From Actinomycetota bacterium (GTDB lineage Bacteria; Actinomycetota; Actinomycetes; Streptosporangiales; Streptosporangiaceae): 49,436 nt of DNA. Where the stretch lies: assembly GCA_003168255.1 (NCBI GenBank), contig PMSU01000110.1, positions 1 to 49,436 of the forward strand, in the 5' to 3' direction. Position numbers and translations under genes: made by a program. The number at the start of each line of letters is the position of its first letter. The stretch's first letter is position 1. Under the pieces are notes generated by a model. The model was not told where the DNA came from. It ran no database searches and saw nothing but the letters and a program-made list of their open reading frames with translations. This document shows, in pieces, positions 24,996 through 34,900 of the stretch.

Positions 24996-26417
24996 GTGCT
25001 TAATCAGCCGTATCCGTACGCCCGCAAGGAACTGGTCGAGCCCGACTGGCGCCGCTTCCCCGGCTGGGCGGACGTGACGACTGCCGACTGGGAGTCCGCG
25101 CAGTGGCAGCGGGCGCACTGCGTCAAGAATCTGCGCCAGCTCAGCCAGCTGACCGGCCCCGGGCTGGCCGAGGCGTTCTACGCCGACGTGCAGCGCGACC
25201 AGCAAGAGCGCGCCACCATGTCGATGCTGGTGACGCCGCAGATGGTGAACACGATGGCCGCGGGGATGGCGCCGGATCAGGCTGGCTTCACCGACGCCTT
25301 CTACGCCGACCCGGTGCGCCGGTACATGATCCCCGCGTTCAGCGACCGGCGGACCGACTGGCCCTCGCACCCCTACGCCATGCGGGACTCGCTGCACGAG
25401 TCCGAGATGTGGGCCACCGAGGGCCTGACCCACCGCTATCCGACCAAAGTGCTCGCCGAGGTGCTGCCCACCTGCCCGCAGTACTGCGGCCACTGCACCC
25501 GGATGGACCTGGTTGGCAACCCGACCGCCACCACCGACAAGCACAAGTTCGGGCTTGCCCGCACCGACCGGCTGGCCGCGATGATGGACTACCTGCGCCG
25601 CACCCCGCAGGTGCGCGATGTGGTCGTATCGGGCGGGGATGTGGCCAACCTGCCCTGGCCGCGGCTGGAGGAGTTCGTCGGCGCGCTGCTAGACATCGAG
25701 AACATCCGGGACATCCGGCTGGCCACCAAGGCGCTGATGGGCCTGCCCCAGCACTGGCTGTCCGACGACGTGCGGTCCGGCATGCAGCGCCTCGCGGCGA
25801 AGGCCCAGGCGCGCGGGGTCAGCATCGCCATCCACACGCACGTGAACGCGGCGCAGTCGGTGACCCCGCTGGTGGCAAAGGCCGTGCGGGCCATGCTGGA
25901 CACCGGCATCCGTGACGTGCGCAACCAGGGCGTGCTGCTGCGCGGCGTGAACGACAGCGCCGCGGCGCTGCTCGACCTGTGCTTCGCACTGCTCGATGAG
26001 GCGAAGGTCATGCCGTACTACTTCTATATGTGCGACATGATCCCCGGCAGCGAGCACTGGCGGGTCACCCTGGCGGAGGCGCAGCGCCTGCAGCACCAGA
26101 TCATGGGCTACCTGCCCGGGTTCGCGACGCCGCGGATCGTCTGCGACGTGCCTTACGTGGGCAAGCGCTGGGTCCACCAGGTATCCAGGTACGACACCGA
26201 GCTGGGCATCTCCTACTGGACGAAGAACTACCGGACCGCGGTAGAGGCCGATGATCCCGCGGCACTCGACCGGGAGTACGCCTACTACGACCCGATCTAC
26301 ACGCTCCCGGAGCGCGGCCAGGAGTGGTGGCGCTCGCTGGCCGCCAAGGCCGCGCCAGGGGCCGGCGGCCAGCAGCCCGCCAGGGCCGTGGTCACCGCGG
26401 CGGTGCCCGCCGGATGA
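24996..26417 (+). CDS. kamA: lysine 2,3-aminomutase (radical SAM, PLP)
   Basis: A 473-residue KamA-family enzyme, converting L-lysine to L-beta-lysine. The radical-SAM cluster cysteines are Cys160, Cys164 and Cys167 in CPQYCGHC. VVVSGGDVAN and IRLATKALMGLPQHW follow, with IHTHVNAAQSVTP and RNQGVLLRGVND as further family blocks. The PLP-lysine region reads PRIVCDVPYVGKRW rather than the clostridial Gly-rich version, placing it in an actinobacterial subgroup. No Zn-binding Cys tail is seen. It opens the plus-strand transcript and overlaps the SDR gene by 4 bp (ATGA). Confidence 0.9.
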   Translation: MLNQPYPYARKELVEPDWRRFPGWADVTTADWESAQWQRAHCVKNLRQLSQLTGPGLAEAFYADVQRDQQERATMSMLVTPQMVNTMAAGMAPDQAGFTDAFYADPVRRYMIPAFSDRRTDWPSHPYAMRDSLHESEMWATEGLTHRYPTKVLAEVLPTCPQYCGHCTRMDLVGNPTATTDKHKFGLARTDRLAAMMDYLRRTPQVRDVVVSGGDVANLPWPRLEEFVGALLDIENIRDIRLATKALMGLPQHWLSDDVRSGMQRLAAKAQARGVSIAIHTHVNAAQSVTPLVAKAVRAMLDTGIRDVRNQGVLLRGVNDSAAALLDLCFALLDEAKVMPYYFYMCDMIPGSEHWRVTLAEAQRLQHQIMGYLPGFATPRIVCDVPYVGKRWVHQVSRYDTELGISYWTKNYRTAVEADDPAALDREYAYYDPIYTLPERGQEWWRSLAAKAAPGAGGQQPARAVVTAAVPAG

Positions 26418-27328
26418 GCAAGGTGGCAGCCACCTGGATGGCGGCGGATGTGCCTGATCAGGCCGGCCGCACGGCCGTAGTCACTGGTGCCAACTCAGGT
26501 ATCGGGTTCCAGGCGGCTCGCGTCCTGGCCGAACGCGGCGTCGCGGTCGTGCTCGCCTGCCGCGACCTCGATAGGGCGAAGGACGCCGTGGCGAGGATCG
26601 GCGATTTCGCGCCGGGGGCCGACGTCAGCACCGTTCGGCTGGATCTTGCTTCTCTCTCTTCGGTCAGGGAAGCTGCCGACGAACTGCACGCCAGCCATGG
26701 CACCCTGGACTTGCTGATCAACAACGCCGGCCTGATGATGCCGCCGTACGGCCGCACCGAGGACGGGTTCGAGCTACAGTTCGGCACCAACCACCTCGGT
26801 CACTTCGCGCTCACCGGCCTGCTGCTGGACCGGATGCTGAAGGTGCCCGGCTCGCGCGTGGTGACCGTGAGCAGCATCGGCCACCGGATCGGGCGGATCG
26901 ACTTCGATGATCTTCAGTCCGAGCGCCGGTACAGCCGGACCAGGGCATACGGCCAGTCGAAGCTGGCCAACCTGCTGTTCAGCTACGAACTACAGGGCCG
27001 GCTGGCCAGGGTCGGCGCGGCGACCGAGGCCTTGGCCGCCCACCCGGGAACGTCGAGGACCGGCCTGAGCCGGCACCTGCCTGCGCTGATGCGGGTCGGC
27101 GCGGCGCTGGCGCCGTTTCAGGGCAGCGCGATGGGTGCCCTGCCGATGCTGCGCGCGGCCACCGATCCCGACGCGCATGGCGGCGAGTACTACGGGCCGG
27201 CCGGGCTCGGCGAATTCAGCGGCCCGGCCAAGCGCGTGCAGTCGAATGCGCGCTCCCACGACAGCGACGTAGCCCGGCTGCTGTGGGATGAATCGCGGCG
27301 GCTGACCGGGGTCAGCTATCCGATCTGA
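26414..27328 (+). CDS. SDR-family oxidoreductase coupled to kamA
   Basis: A 304-residue short-chain dehydrogenase of the retinol-dehydrogenase/protochlorophyllide-reductase-like type. Cofactor motif TGANSGIG, NNAGLM, catalytic Ser in VTVSSIGH and YGQSK (YxxxK) are intact, and PGTSRTGL follows. ACRD after the second strand suggests NADP use. ATG 26414 overlaps the kamA stop (ATGA), so it is translated with kamA. No SDR step is known in lysine fermentation, so its role is open: possibly aldehyde or ketone reduction of a side product. Confidence 0.88.
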   Translation: MSKVAATWMAADVPDQAGRTAVVTGANSGIGFQAARVLAERGVAVVLACRDLDRAKDAVARIGDFAPGADVSTVRLDLASLSSVREAADELHASHGTLDLLINNAGLMMPPYGRTEDGFELQFGTNHLGHFALTGLLLDRMLKVPGSRVVTVSSIGHRIGRIDFDDLQSERRYSRTRAYGQSKLANLLFSYELQGRLARVGAATEALAAHPGTSRTGLSRHLPALMRVGAALAPFQGSAMGALPMLRAATDPDAHGGEYYGPAGLGEFSGPAKRVQSNARSHDSDVARLLWDESRRLTGVSYPI

Positions 27329-27366
27329 GCACCCGGCCAGGCCAGGCCGTCGACGCACCGATGGTC

Positions 27367-27372
27367 TACCCT
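27367..27372 (+). promoter_or_regulatory. -10 box of a leaderless promoter (O-methyltransferase)
   Basis: TACCCT ends 7 nt before GTG 27380, with no Shine-Dalgarno sequence between them. Confidence 0.5.
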
Positions 27373-27379
27373 CGTCGGG

Positions 27380-28039
27380 GTGACCCGCAGCACTGAGCAA
27401 CTCAGCCCCGCACTACACGCCTATCTGGTCGCGCACAGCAGCCCGGTGGATGCGGTACTCGCCGCGCTCGCCGAGGAGACGGCACAGCGCTTCCCGGAAG
27501 ACCAGGGCCTTCAGATCGGCCCGGAGCAGGGCACGTTCATGACCCTGCTCACCCGCCTTTCCGGCGCCCGTCACGGCATCGAGGTCGGCACCTTCACCGG
27601 CTACTCCTCGATCTGCATCGCCCAGGGGCTGCCGGCCGACGGACACCTGATTTGCTGTGATGTCAGCGCGGAGTGGACGTCGGTAGCGCGGGCCTACTGG
27701 GACAAGGCCGGGGTGGCCGACCGGGTGGAGCTGCAGCTTGGCCCCGCCATCGGCACGCTGCGCGCGCTGCCGGCCGACGCGGCGTTCGACATCGCGTTCA
27801 TCGACGCGGACAAGACCGGCTACACCGGCTACTGGGATGAGATCGTGCCCAGGATCAGGCCCGGCGGCATCATCCTGGTAGACAACACGTTCTCGCACGC
27901 GCGGGTGATCGACGCCGCCGAGCGAAGTGAAACCGTGCAGGCGATCAGGGACTTCAACGACCATGCGGTGGCCGATTATCGCGTCGAGCTGGTGATGCTG
28001 CCGATCGGCGACGGCCTGACGCTCGCGCGCAGGAAGTAA
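27380..28039 (+). CDS. class I SAM-dependent O-methyltransferase (family 3)
   Basis: A 219-residue catechol/caffeoyl-CoA-type O-methyltransferase. SAM motif I is GIEVGTFTGYSS; metal and acidic residues lie in AFIDADKTGYTGYWD and ILVDNTF, which carry the Asp, Asp and Asn ligands of cation-dependent family members. LPIGDGLTLARRK is the usual C-terminus. GTG start supported by the leaderless -10 box. It is alone between the kamA-SDR pair and an RCC1 gene. The acceptor substrate is unknown. Confidence 0.9.
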   Translation: MTRSTEQLSPALHAYLVAHSSPVDAVLAALAEETAQRFPEDQGLQIGPEQGTFMTLLTRLSGARHGIEVGTFTGYSSICIAQGLPADGHLICCDVSAEWTSVARAYWDKAGVADRVELQLGPAIGTLRALPADAAFDIAFIDADKTGYTGYWDEIVPRIRPGGIILVDNTFSHARVIDAAERSETVQAIRDFNDHAVADYRVELVMLPIGDGLTLARRK

Positions 28040-28122
28040 GTGCCGTGCGCCGCGCTGCCCGTTGGGAAGAGGTACGACGCGTTACATTTTGCCGGTTAAC
28101 TCACATTCCCAGGCAAGGTGGT

Positions 28123-28128
28123 TATATT
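28123..28128 (+). promoter_or_regulatory. -10 box upstream of the RCC1-repeat gene
   Basis: TATATT lies 8 nt before GTG 28137 in an AT-rich pocket; no Shine-Dalgarno sequence is seen, so a leaderless transcript is likely. Confidence 0.45.
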
Positions 28129-28136
28129 TTCACGGT

Positions 28137-29303
28137 GTGAAAGTCACCCGATACTTGACAGCCGTCGCTGCCATGACCGCAGCCTTGCTCACGCCAGCCG
28201 CTGGGGAGGGAGCCGCCTCCGCAGCCCAGACGTATATCGCCCACTGGGGCTCGCTCGGCGAAGGCACAGGTGCCTCCGCCGACACGCTGTTGTCGCCCAC
28301 GCAGATCGACTTGCCCGGCCAGGTCGTGCAGGTGGCGACGTCGAACTCAACCCAGTACGCCCTGCTGGCCAGTGGCGCGGTTTACGCCTGGGGCCTGGGG
28401 GGCGACGGGCAGCTGGGTTACGGCGGCACGGGGAACTCGTTCACCGTGGCGGTGCAGGTGCGGTTCCCGGTGGGCGTGACGATCGCCGCCCTGCCAACCG
28501 ATGCCATGCCGTTCAGTACCGGCCTGGCCCTCGACACCAAGGGAAACGTGTGGGGCTGGGGGCTGAACATGAGCGGCGAGCTGTGCCTGGGCAACACCGC
28601 CAGGTACCTCAGCCCGGTCGAGCTTCCGCTGACCGGTGTGACGATCCTGGCCGGCGCGGGTGATCACGCCCTCTACGACTCCAACGGCACTGTCTATGGC
28701 TGCGGGGGCAACGGGCACGGCGATCTGGGGGACGGGACCAAGCACCTCAGCAGGACGCCGGTGCCGGTGCAGGGGCTGGCGGGCAGGCACGTCCAAGCCC
28801 TGGTTGCCTCGTTCAACGACTCGGGGGCCTTGCTGGACAACGGGGAGTACCTGGATTGGGGGTACGACGGGCAGGGTCAGCTGGGCGACGGGGAGATCGG
28901 CGTGAGTTCCACCGTCCCGGTGGAGGTGAGCCTGCCGCTTCCGGTGACCCAGGTCGCCCAGGGGGGCTCCGACGCCGGCAATGGACAGACACTCGTGATC
29001 CTGTCGAACGGCTCCCTGCGCTCGTGGGGGGACGGCCAGAGCGGACAACTCGGCGATGAGCAGACGGGCATCCAACCGTCCCCCGTCGAGTTCTTCCCTC
29101 CGAACGGCGTGACGTATGAGCAACTCGCCACGTCGGGCGTCACCTCGTACGCCTTGAGCAGCACCGGCGATGTGTACAGCTTTGGCGGCGGCCGCTACGG
29201 ACAGATCGGCAACGGGAAGACGGCCAATCGGATGACGCCGGTGCTGGTCGAGTCCGGGGTGTCGCTCCTTTCGGCGACGGCGCGAGGCGTCGCGACCGGA
29301 TAG
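28137..29303 (+). CDS. secreted RCC1-repeat beta-propeller protein
   Basis: A 388-residue exported protein. The N-terminus KVTRYLTAVAAMTAALLTPAAGEGAASA is a signal peptide (basic start, hydrophobic core, small residues before cleavage). The rest is made of about six RCC1 repeats with the pattern G-V-W-G-G--GQLG-G, e.g. VYAWGLGGDGQLGYG, VYGCGGNGHGDLGDG, SWGDGQSGQLGDE and YSFGGGRYGQIGNG. These form a seven-blade-like propeller used for binding; no catalytic residues are visible. GTG 28137 is chosen because the signal peptide starts there. Ligand unknown. Confidence 0.85.
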   Translation: MKVTRYLTAVAAMTAALLTPAAGEGAASAAQTYIAHWGSLGEGTGASADTLLSPTQIDLPGQVVQVATSNSTQYALLASGAVYAWGLGGDGQLGYGGTGNSFTVAVQVRFPVGVTIAALPTDAMPFSTGLALDTKGNVWGWGLNMSGELCLGNTARYLSPVELPLTGVTILAGAGDHALYDSNGTVYGCGGNGHGDLGDGTKHLSRTPVPVQGLAGRHVQALVASFNDSGALLDNGEYLDWGYDGQGQLGDGEIGVSSTVPVEVSLPLPVTQVAQGGSDAGNGQTLVILSNGSLRSWGDGQSGQLGDEQTGIQPSPVEFFPPNGVTYEQLATSGVTSYALSSTGDVYSFGGGRYGQIGNGKTANRMTPVLVESGVSLLSATARGVATG

Positions 29304-29334
29304 TCGCAAGTGTGTCGCGCCGGACGCAGTCGAG

Positions 29335-29793
29335 TTAGCCGGTCTCGGCGACCGCCTCCAGAGCCGCCAGCCGCAGCTCGGCCCACGCAGTGCGGTGGCC
29401 GGCTACGCCGTCATGGCCCCACCGGTAAGCCAGCGCGTCGACAAGGAGCAGGCCTCTGCCGCTCTCGTCCTCCTCGCTGGCCTGGCCAACCTGGGGCGTG
29501 CGCACCTCTCGGGCAGTGCCCGCCTCGGCTGCCGGCGGGCAGAGCGGCACGGCCTCAGCCGGGGCATGGTCGGTGACGTCGACCCGGACAACACCGGCCA
29601 GGGCGCTGACGCAGACCTGGATGGCGCCGCCCTCCCCCGCCGCGCTGTGCCGGATCGCGTTGGCCGCGTATTCGGACGTGATCAGCTCCGCGTCGTCGGC
29701 CAGCGGGTTGCCTGCCAGGAATGCCCGGACGAAGAGCCGGGCCACTGGCACCATGGATGGCACGCCTGGAACGGAGATGGACCACCGGTCCAT
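29335..29793 (-). CDS. anti-sigma-type ATP-binding protein (RsbW-like HATPase)
   Basis: A 152-residue stand-alone HATPase_c_2 domain. The N-box is TSEYAANAIRHS and the G2-like box GRGLLLVDALAYRWG; the middle of the ATP lid has an acidic/Glu-rich insertion. Such proteins in actinobacteria are serine-kinase anti-sigma factors or partners of DNA-binding regulators. GGAGGTAATCCCC precedes ATG 29793. It is divergent from a GntR regulator with shared candidate operators between them, and no sigma factor or anti-anti-sigma gene is adjacent. Confidence 0.82.
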   Translation of the reverse strand: MDRWSISVPGVPSMVPVARLFVRAFLAGNPLADDAELITSEYAANAIRHSAAGEGGAIQVCVSALAGVVRVDVTDHAPAEAVPLCPPAAEAGTAREVRTPQVGQASEEDESGRGLLLVDALAYRWGHDGVAGHRTAWAELRLAALEAVAETG

Positions 29794-29818
29794 GGGGATT
29801 ACCTCCGGCGAGTGATGT

Positions 29819-29828
29819 AGTGATCACT
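29819..29828. promoter_or_regulatory. palindromic candidate operator 1
   Basis: AGTGATCACT is a perfect 10-bp palindrome between the divergent HATPase and GntR genes, about 25 bp from the HATPase start. It could be a site for the adjacent GntR protein. Confidence 0.4.
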
Positions 29829-29856
29829 GCAAGTAAACTTGGGGTCACAAGATATC

Positions 29857-29870
29857 GCTGTGGTCACAGC
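29857..29870. promoter_or_regulatory. palindromic candidate operator 2
   Basis: GCTGTG-GT-CACAGC, a 6-bp inverted repeat with a 2-bp centre, lies about 60 bp upstream of the GntR gene start. GGTCAC also occurs at 29843-29847, giving a partly repeated site. Confidence 0.4.
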
Positions 29871-29930
29871 TTGTCCGCCAAATCGGCAAGAATGGCTTTC
29901 GACCTGCTGGACTGCCGTCAGGGAGATTGA

Positions 29931-30734
29931 GTGCCGATGGGCGCGCCAACCGATCCGGTCTATCTCCGCGTGCTCGCGGACCTACGCGCGCAGATCCGCG
30001 ACGGCATGCTTCAGCCGGGCGCCAGGGTGCCGTCCCGCAACGCGATCATTGCCAGGTACGGGGTTGGCGAGACAGCCGCCAAGCACGCGCTCCAGGTGCT
30101 CACCGCCGAGGGGCTGATCGAGGCCCGGGCTGGGTCAGGTTCCTACGTGCGCAGGATTCCTGCCGAGCGGCTGCTGGAGCATGACCGGCTGCACTTTCCT
30201 GGTTCACCGTTCGGCCTCGCGCAGTCGGCGGACGCGGCCGATGGCGATGACCAGGGGCAAGCCGGCGGGGAAGCCGTGCGGCTGGCGTGGGAGCACCACG
30301 CCGAGCGGGTACAGGCGCCATCATCGGTGGCGCGGCGACTGCGACTTGAGCCTGGCGATGACCGGGTGATGCGCACCAGGTACCTGCTCACCGCCGACTC
30401 TTCGCCGGTCCAGCTGGCCACGAGCTACGAACCCATGTCGATCACTGCGGGAACGGCGGTGCTGCTGCCCGAGCAAGGGCAGTTCGCCGGTCGCGGCGTG
30501 ATCGCCCGCATGGGCGTCATCGGCATCCAGGTGGACCAGGTCGTGGAGGAGATAGCGGTCAGGCCGTCGCTGTCGGCGGAGGCTGGTGCCCTGGACATCG
30601 CCCTGGGGGCACCGGTGCTTTCTATCGAGCGGGCGCACCTCGCGGGTGACCGGGTCGTCGAGGTCTGCGACATCCTGATCCCGGCCGACCAGTACCGGCT
30701 GCGGTACCGGATCCCCGTGACGCGCCCTGAGTAG
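29931..30734 (+). CDS. GntR/HutC-family transcriptional regulator (UTRA domain)
   Basis: A 267-residue regulator: N-terminal winged helix (VYLRVLADLRAQIRDG, PSRNAIIARYGVGETAAKHALQVL, EARAGSGSYVRR), then an acidic linker (ADAADGDDQGQ), then a UTRA effector domain (MRTRYLLTADSSPVQLATSYEP, LSIERAHLAGDRVVEVCDILIPADQYRLRYRI). GTG 29931 follows GGGAG by 5 nt; ATG 29937 is an alternative. Likely controls itself and the divergent HATPase gene via the palindromes between them. The effector is unknown. Confidence 0.88.
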   Translation: MPMGAPTDPVYLRVLADLRAQIRDGMLQPGARVPSRNAIIARYGVGETAAKHALQVLTAEGLIEARAGSGSYVRRIPAERLLEHDRLHFPGSPFGLAQSADAADGDDQGQAGGEAVRLAWEHHAERVQAPSSVARRLRLEPGDDRVMRTRYLLTADSSPVQLATSYEPMSITAGTAVLLPEQGQFAGRGVIARMGVIGIQVDQVVEEIAVRPSLSAEAGALDIALGAPVLSIERAHLAGDRVVEVCDILIPADQYRLRYRIPVTRPE

Positions 30735-30891
30735 TCACGCCAGCCGGGGTGGTGAACGAGTCGAACTCATACTCGAATGCTAGGGCCTAAGGCACCCGAA
30801 TCGGCTGCGACACGCCGACGTGCCTGCCCGCCATTAGGACGGCGGCGTCACCGGAGGCGCCAGGGGGAGCCGGAATGAGCCGGGGGGCTGC

Positions 30892-31830
30892 TCAATCCGG
30901 AACGTCAAGCCCGTCATCGACCGGAACGTCCTCGGCGGTCATCGCGTGGCCAGACGCGGCCGCCTGCAATTCGAGCAGCACGGCGAAGTCTTCCTCCACG
31001 TGGCCCTGGGCGACCGCGGCCTGCACCAGCTCGCGGGCCGCCGAAGCCACCGGCATCGGCACGCCGAGATCGCGGGCCGCGTCCAGGCCCAGGTCGAAGT
31101 CCTTGCGCAGCAGCACCGGCGTGAAGGTCGGGGCGAAGTCAAGGTGCACGAAGGCCGGGCTCTTGTAGCGGGTGAACGTCGAGCCCAGCACGCTGTTGTT
31201 GATGAAGTCGAGGAATGCCGAGCGAGTCATGCCGGCCTTCTCGGCCAGCACGGTGATCTCCGCGAGGCTCTGCGCGACCACCCCGAGCAGCAGGTTGTGG
31301 CAGATCTTGGCGACCCGGGCGAGCTCGCCCTCCCCCACGTAGCTCACGTGCTGGCCGAGCAGGCGGAGCAGCGGCTCGAGCTCGGTGAACGCCCCCTGCG
31401 GCCCGGACACCACGAGGGAAAGCAGGCCGGCCTTCACCACCCGCCCGTTGCCGCTGACCGGGGCGGCCAGGAAGGCCGTGCCGCGGGCTGCGGCGAGCTC
31501 GCGGACCTGGGCAGACGCCTGCACCGAGACGCTCGAGCAGTCCACCAGGAATCGCGGCGCCCGCGCGGGGTCGGCCAGCAGCCGTTCGACCACCGAAACC
31601 AGATCCGGCGACCCGGCCACCATGGTGAAGACCACGTCCATGCTCGCCAGGTCGGCGGGCTCGGCCGCGACCCGCAGGCCGACGCCGGCGAGTGCCTCCG
31701 CCTTTGCGCGGGTCCGGTTCCAGGCTGTTACCCGCAGGCCTGCCTGGGCCAGCCGCTCGGCCAGCGGCGCTCCCATCCGCCCGGTGCCGATCCAGCCCAC
31801 GGAAAGATCAAGGGACCGAGAGTCGCCCAT
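30892..31830 (-). CDS. NAD(P)-dependent beta-hydroxyacid dehydrogenase (3-hydroxyisobutyrate dehydrogenase family)
   Basis: A 312-residue oxidoreductase. The Rossmann motif VGWIGTGRMGAPLAERL, substrate motif DCSSVS, AAPVSGNGRVVKAG and the catalytic lysine in VAKICHNLLLG follow the family order. The C-terminal all-helical half contains LRKDFDLGLDAARDLGVP. ATG 31830 begins at the conserved N-terminus, though the frame is open to 31914. Product could be a tartronate-semialdehyde, 3-hydroxyisobutyrate or succinic-semialdehyde reductase; sequence alone does not decide. Divergent from the alpha-mannosidase gene. Confidence 0.87.
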   Translation of the reverse strand: MGDSRSLDLSVGWIGTGRMGAPLAERLAQAGLRVTAWNRTRAKAEALAGVGLRVAAEPADLASMDVVFTMVAGSPDLVSVVERLLADPARAPRFLVDCSSVSVQASAQVRELAAARGTAFLAAPVSGNGRVVKAGLLSLVVSGPQGAFTELEPLLRLLGQHVSYVGEGELARVAKICHNLLLGVVAQSLAEITVLAEKAGMTRSAFLDFINNSVLGSTFTRYKSPAFVHLDFAPTFTPVLLRKDFDLGLDAARDLGVPMPVASAARELVQAAVAQGHVEEDFAVLLELQAAASGHAMTAEDVPVDDGLDVPD

Positions 31831-31988
31831 GCGTCGTCCATTCCCAGCCGCAGCGGATCCCTGCTGGACCCCAAGCCCGCTGCAATCGATTGTGCATCCT
31901 AAATGGAGGGTCATGCGGGCGTCAACCCTGCGTCACGGGCTGTAGGCCGCCCGCTGCGGCCAGGAAGAGATCGTGCCACGATGACAGG

Positions 31989-34900
31989 GTGCGGATCAGC
32001 AGCGTTGAGTCAACAGATCTCTTCGGCGGGACCAAGGTCCGGCCACTCCAGATCATCCGGGTCACGGTCGTCGGCGCAGGCCGCCGCCGGCGGCGCGATC
32101 GAGATGCTCAGGTGACCGTCAGGGTGCAGGGAGCCGGGGTCAGCACGCCGTTCCCCGCCGTGATCAGCGGTCTCGAGCCGGACGCGGAACAAGCCGTCGA
32201 GATCGGCGTCGAGATCGCCGCCCCGCACCAGCCGGGGAGCGTCCGCAGCGTCACGGTGATCGCGGAGACGGCAGGCAGCCGGGCCGAAGAGCAGGCCGAG
32301 ATCACCGCCGCCGAGACAGGCTGGACCATGTGGATGGTGTCCCACTTCCACTACGACCCGGTGTGGTGGGACACCCAGGGCCAGTTCACCGAGTCGCGGC
32401 TGATGCTGCCGGACTCCCACGGCAACCTGCCCGCGGTACGGACCGCGTTCGAGCTGGTTACCCTGCACCTGGACGCCGCGCGCCGGGACCCGGACTACAA
32501 GTTCGTGCTCGCCGAGATCGACTATCTCAAGCCGCACTTCGACTGCCACCCCGAGGACCGGGCGGACCTGCGCAGGTTCATCGCCGACGGCCGGATCGAG
32601 ATTGTCGGCGGCAACTACAACGAGCCGAACACCAACCTGACCTCCGCCGAGTCCACCATCAGGAACGCGATCTACGGCATCGGCTACCAGCGCGACGTGC
32701 TGGGCGCCGATCCGCGGACCGCCTGGATGCTCGACGCCTTCGGGCACGACCCGGGGTACCCGGGGCTGATGGCCGCCGCCGGGCTCACCTCCTCGGCCTG
32801 GGCACGCGGCCCGTTCCACCAGTGGGGACCGCACCAGACGGTGGGCAGTAACGACCGCATGCAGTTCCCCAGCGAGTTCGAGTGGATCTCGCCCGACGGC
32901 AGCGGCCTGGTCACCAGCTACATGGCCAACCACTACGGCGCGGGCTGGGTCACCCATCGCGCGCCCGACCTGCAAGCCGCGGAGCGGGCGGCTTATGAGC
33001 AGTTCCAGCAGCTAGCGCCGGTCGCCGCGACGAGGAACGTGCTGCTCCCGGTGGGCTCGGACCACGTCATCCCGTCCCGCTGGGCGACGGGGATCCACCG
33101 CGACTGGAACGAGCGGTATGTCTGGCCGCGATTCGTGACCGCGCTGCCCAGCGAGTTCTTCGCCGCCGTCCGGGGCGATGCCGCCGCGGCCGATATCTGG
33201 ATAACGCCGCAGACCAGGGACATGAACCCGGTGTACACGGGCAAGGACGTGTCCTACATCGATACCAAGCAGGCGCAGCGGGCAGGCGAGATCGCCGTGA
33301 CGGACGCCGAGCGGCTGGCCACCCTCGCCTGGCTCGCCTCGGCGCAGTACGCGGCGCCCGACGGCGCCGCCGCGTTCCGCTACCCGGCCGAGTCGCTGGA
33401 CAAGGCATGGCGGCAGCTTGTCTTCGGCGCGCACCATGACGCCATCACCGGCACCGAATCCGATCAGGTGTACCTGGACCTGCTCGGCGGCTGGCGGGAG
33501 GCATGGCAGCGCGGCGACGACGCCCGCCAGGCGGCGGCCAGCTACCTGGCCGGCCTGATATCCACCTCAGTCGGCGAACACACGGTGGAGCAACCGCACG
33601 GCGCGGTGGTCGTCTTCAACACGCTGTCGCGGCCGCGTTCGGCCATGGCCCAGATCACGCTGTCGCTGCCCGCCGAGGCGGTGCGGTGGGTTAGCTTGCT
33701 AGACCAGTGGGGCGGCCGCGTCCCGTGCCTCGCCGAGGGAATCACCCGGCACGACGACGGCAGCCTGGCGGAGTTGACGCTCACCTTCCTGGCCGCCGAC
33801 CTGCCCGCGCTCGGCTACGGCAGGTACCTGATCGTGGCCGAGCCCGAGGCGCCGGCCGAGGCGGGCTGGCAGCCGGTCGAGGGCACGGCGATAGAGAACG
33901 ACGCATTCGCCGTGCAGGCCGACCCGGCGCGAGGCGGCGCGCTGTCCCGGATCCACGACAAGCGCCTCGGCACCGGGCTGCTTCGCGAGGGAACCGTCGG
34001 CAACGAACTCGTCGTGCAGGAGGAGTACGCCCTGCACCCGCGCTGGAACGAGGGCCAATGGCTGCTGTCGCCCAAGGGCCCAGGCCGCGGCCTGGCAGCC
34101 AGCCAGGCCCGGGTCAGGGCGGAGCGCTGCGCCGTCGGCAGCCGCCTGGTGACCGAATGCATCGACGGCGACCTGCGCATCATCCAGGAGACCGTGCTCT
34201 GGGACGGCGCGGAGCGGATCGAGTTCCGCACCCACGTGGACGGCTCCATCGGCCAGGACCGGCTGCTCCGGGTCCGCTTCCCGGCCGACGTGCCGGGCGG
34301 CCTGCCCGTCTACCAGACGGCGACCGCGGTGATCGGCCGGCCGCCGGGGGCCGCGGACACCGACGTCGCCAGCAACTGGTTCACCCTGGATAACCCGGCG
34401 CACGAATGGTTCGGCGTCGGCTCGACGGCGCGGGTAGCCGTGCGAACGCCGGAAGGCCAGCGGCAGATGCAAGCGATCGGCGTGGCCGAGGTCATAAGCC
34501 CAGTTATGCCGAACGGCGCTGCCGCACCCGACGACGAAAGCGGCCAGCTGGACACGGAGCCGGCCAAAGACCACGTCGGCGCTGGAGCGTGCCGCGGCGC
34601 GATCAGGGAGCTGATGGCCACCCTGGCCAGTCAGGGCGTCACCGCCACCTGCTCGCGGGCCGACGGGCCGCGCTACGGCGCGATCGACCTGGACTCCAAC
34701 CTGCCCGACTTCCGGATCTCGCTCGGCGACGGCGACCAGAACCCGTTCACCGCCGAGGTGCTCGCCGCGGCCGACCCGGCCTGCGCGAAGGACCTCCAGG
34801 AGCAGCTCCAGCTCACCGGCTCGGCCCGGATCTGGGTACCCGCATCCCGCTCGCGCGAGGAGGTGTTCGCGCCCGGCACGGACGCGAGGGCGGCACGGGA

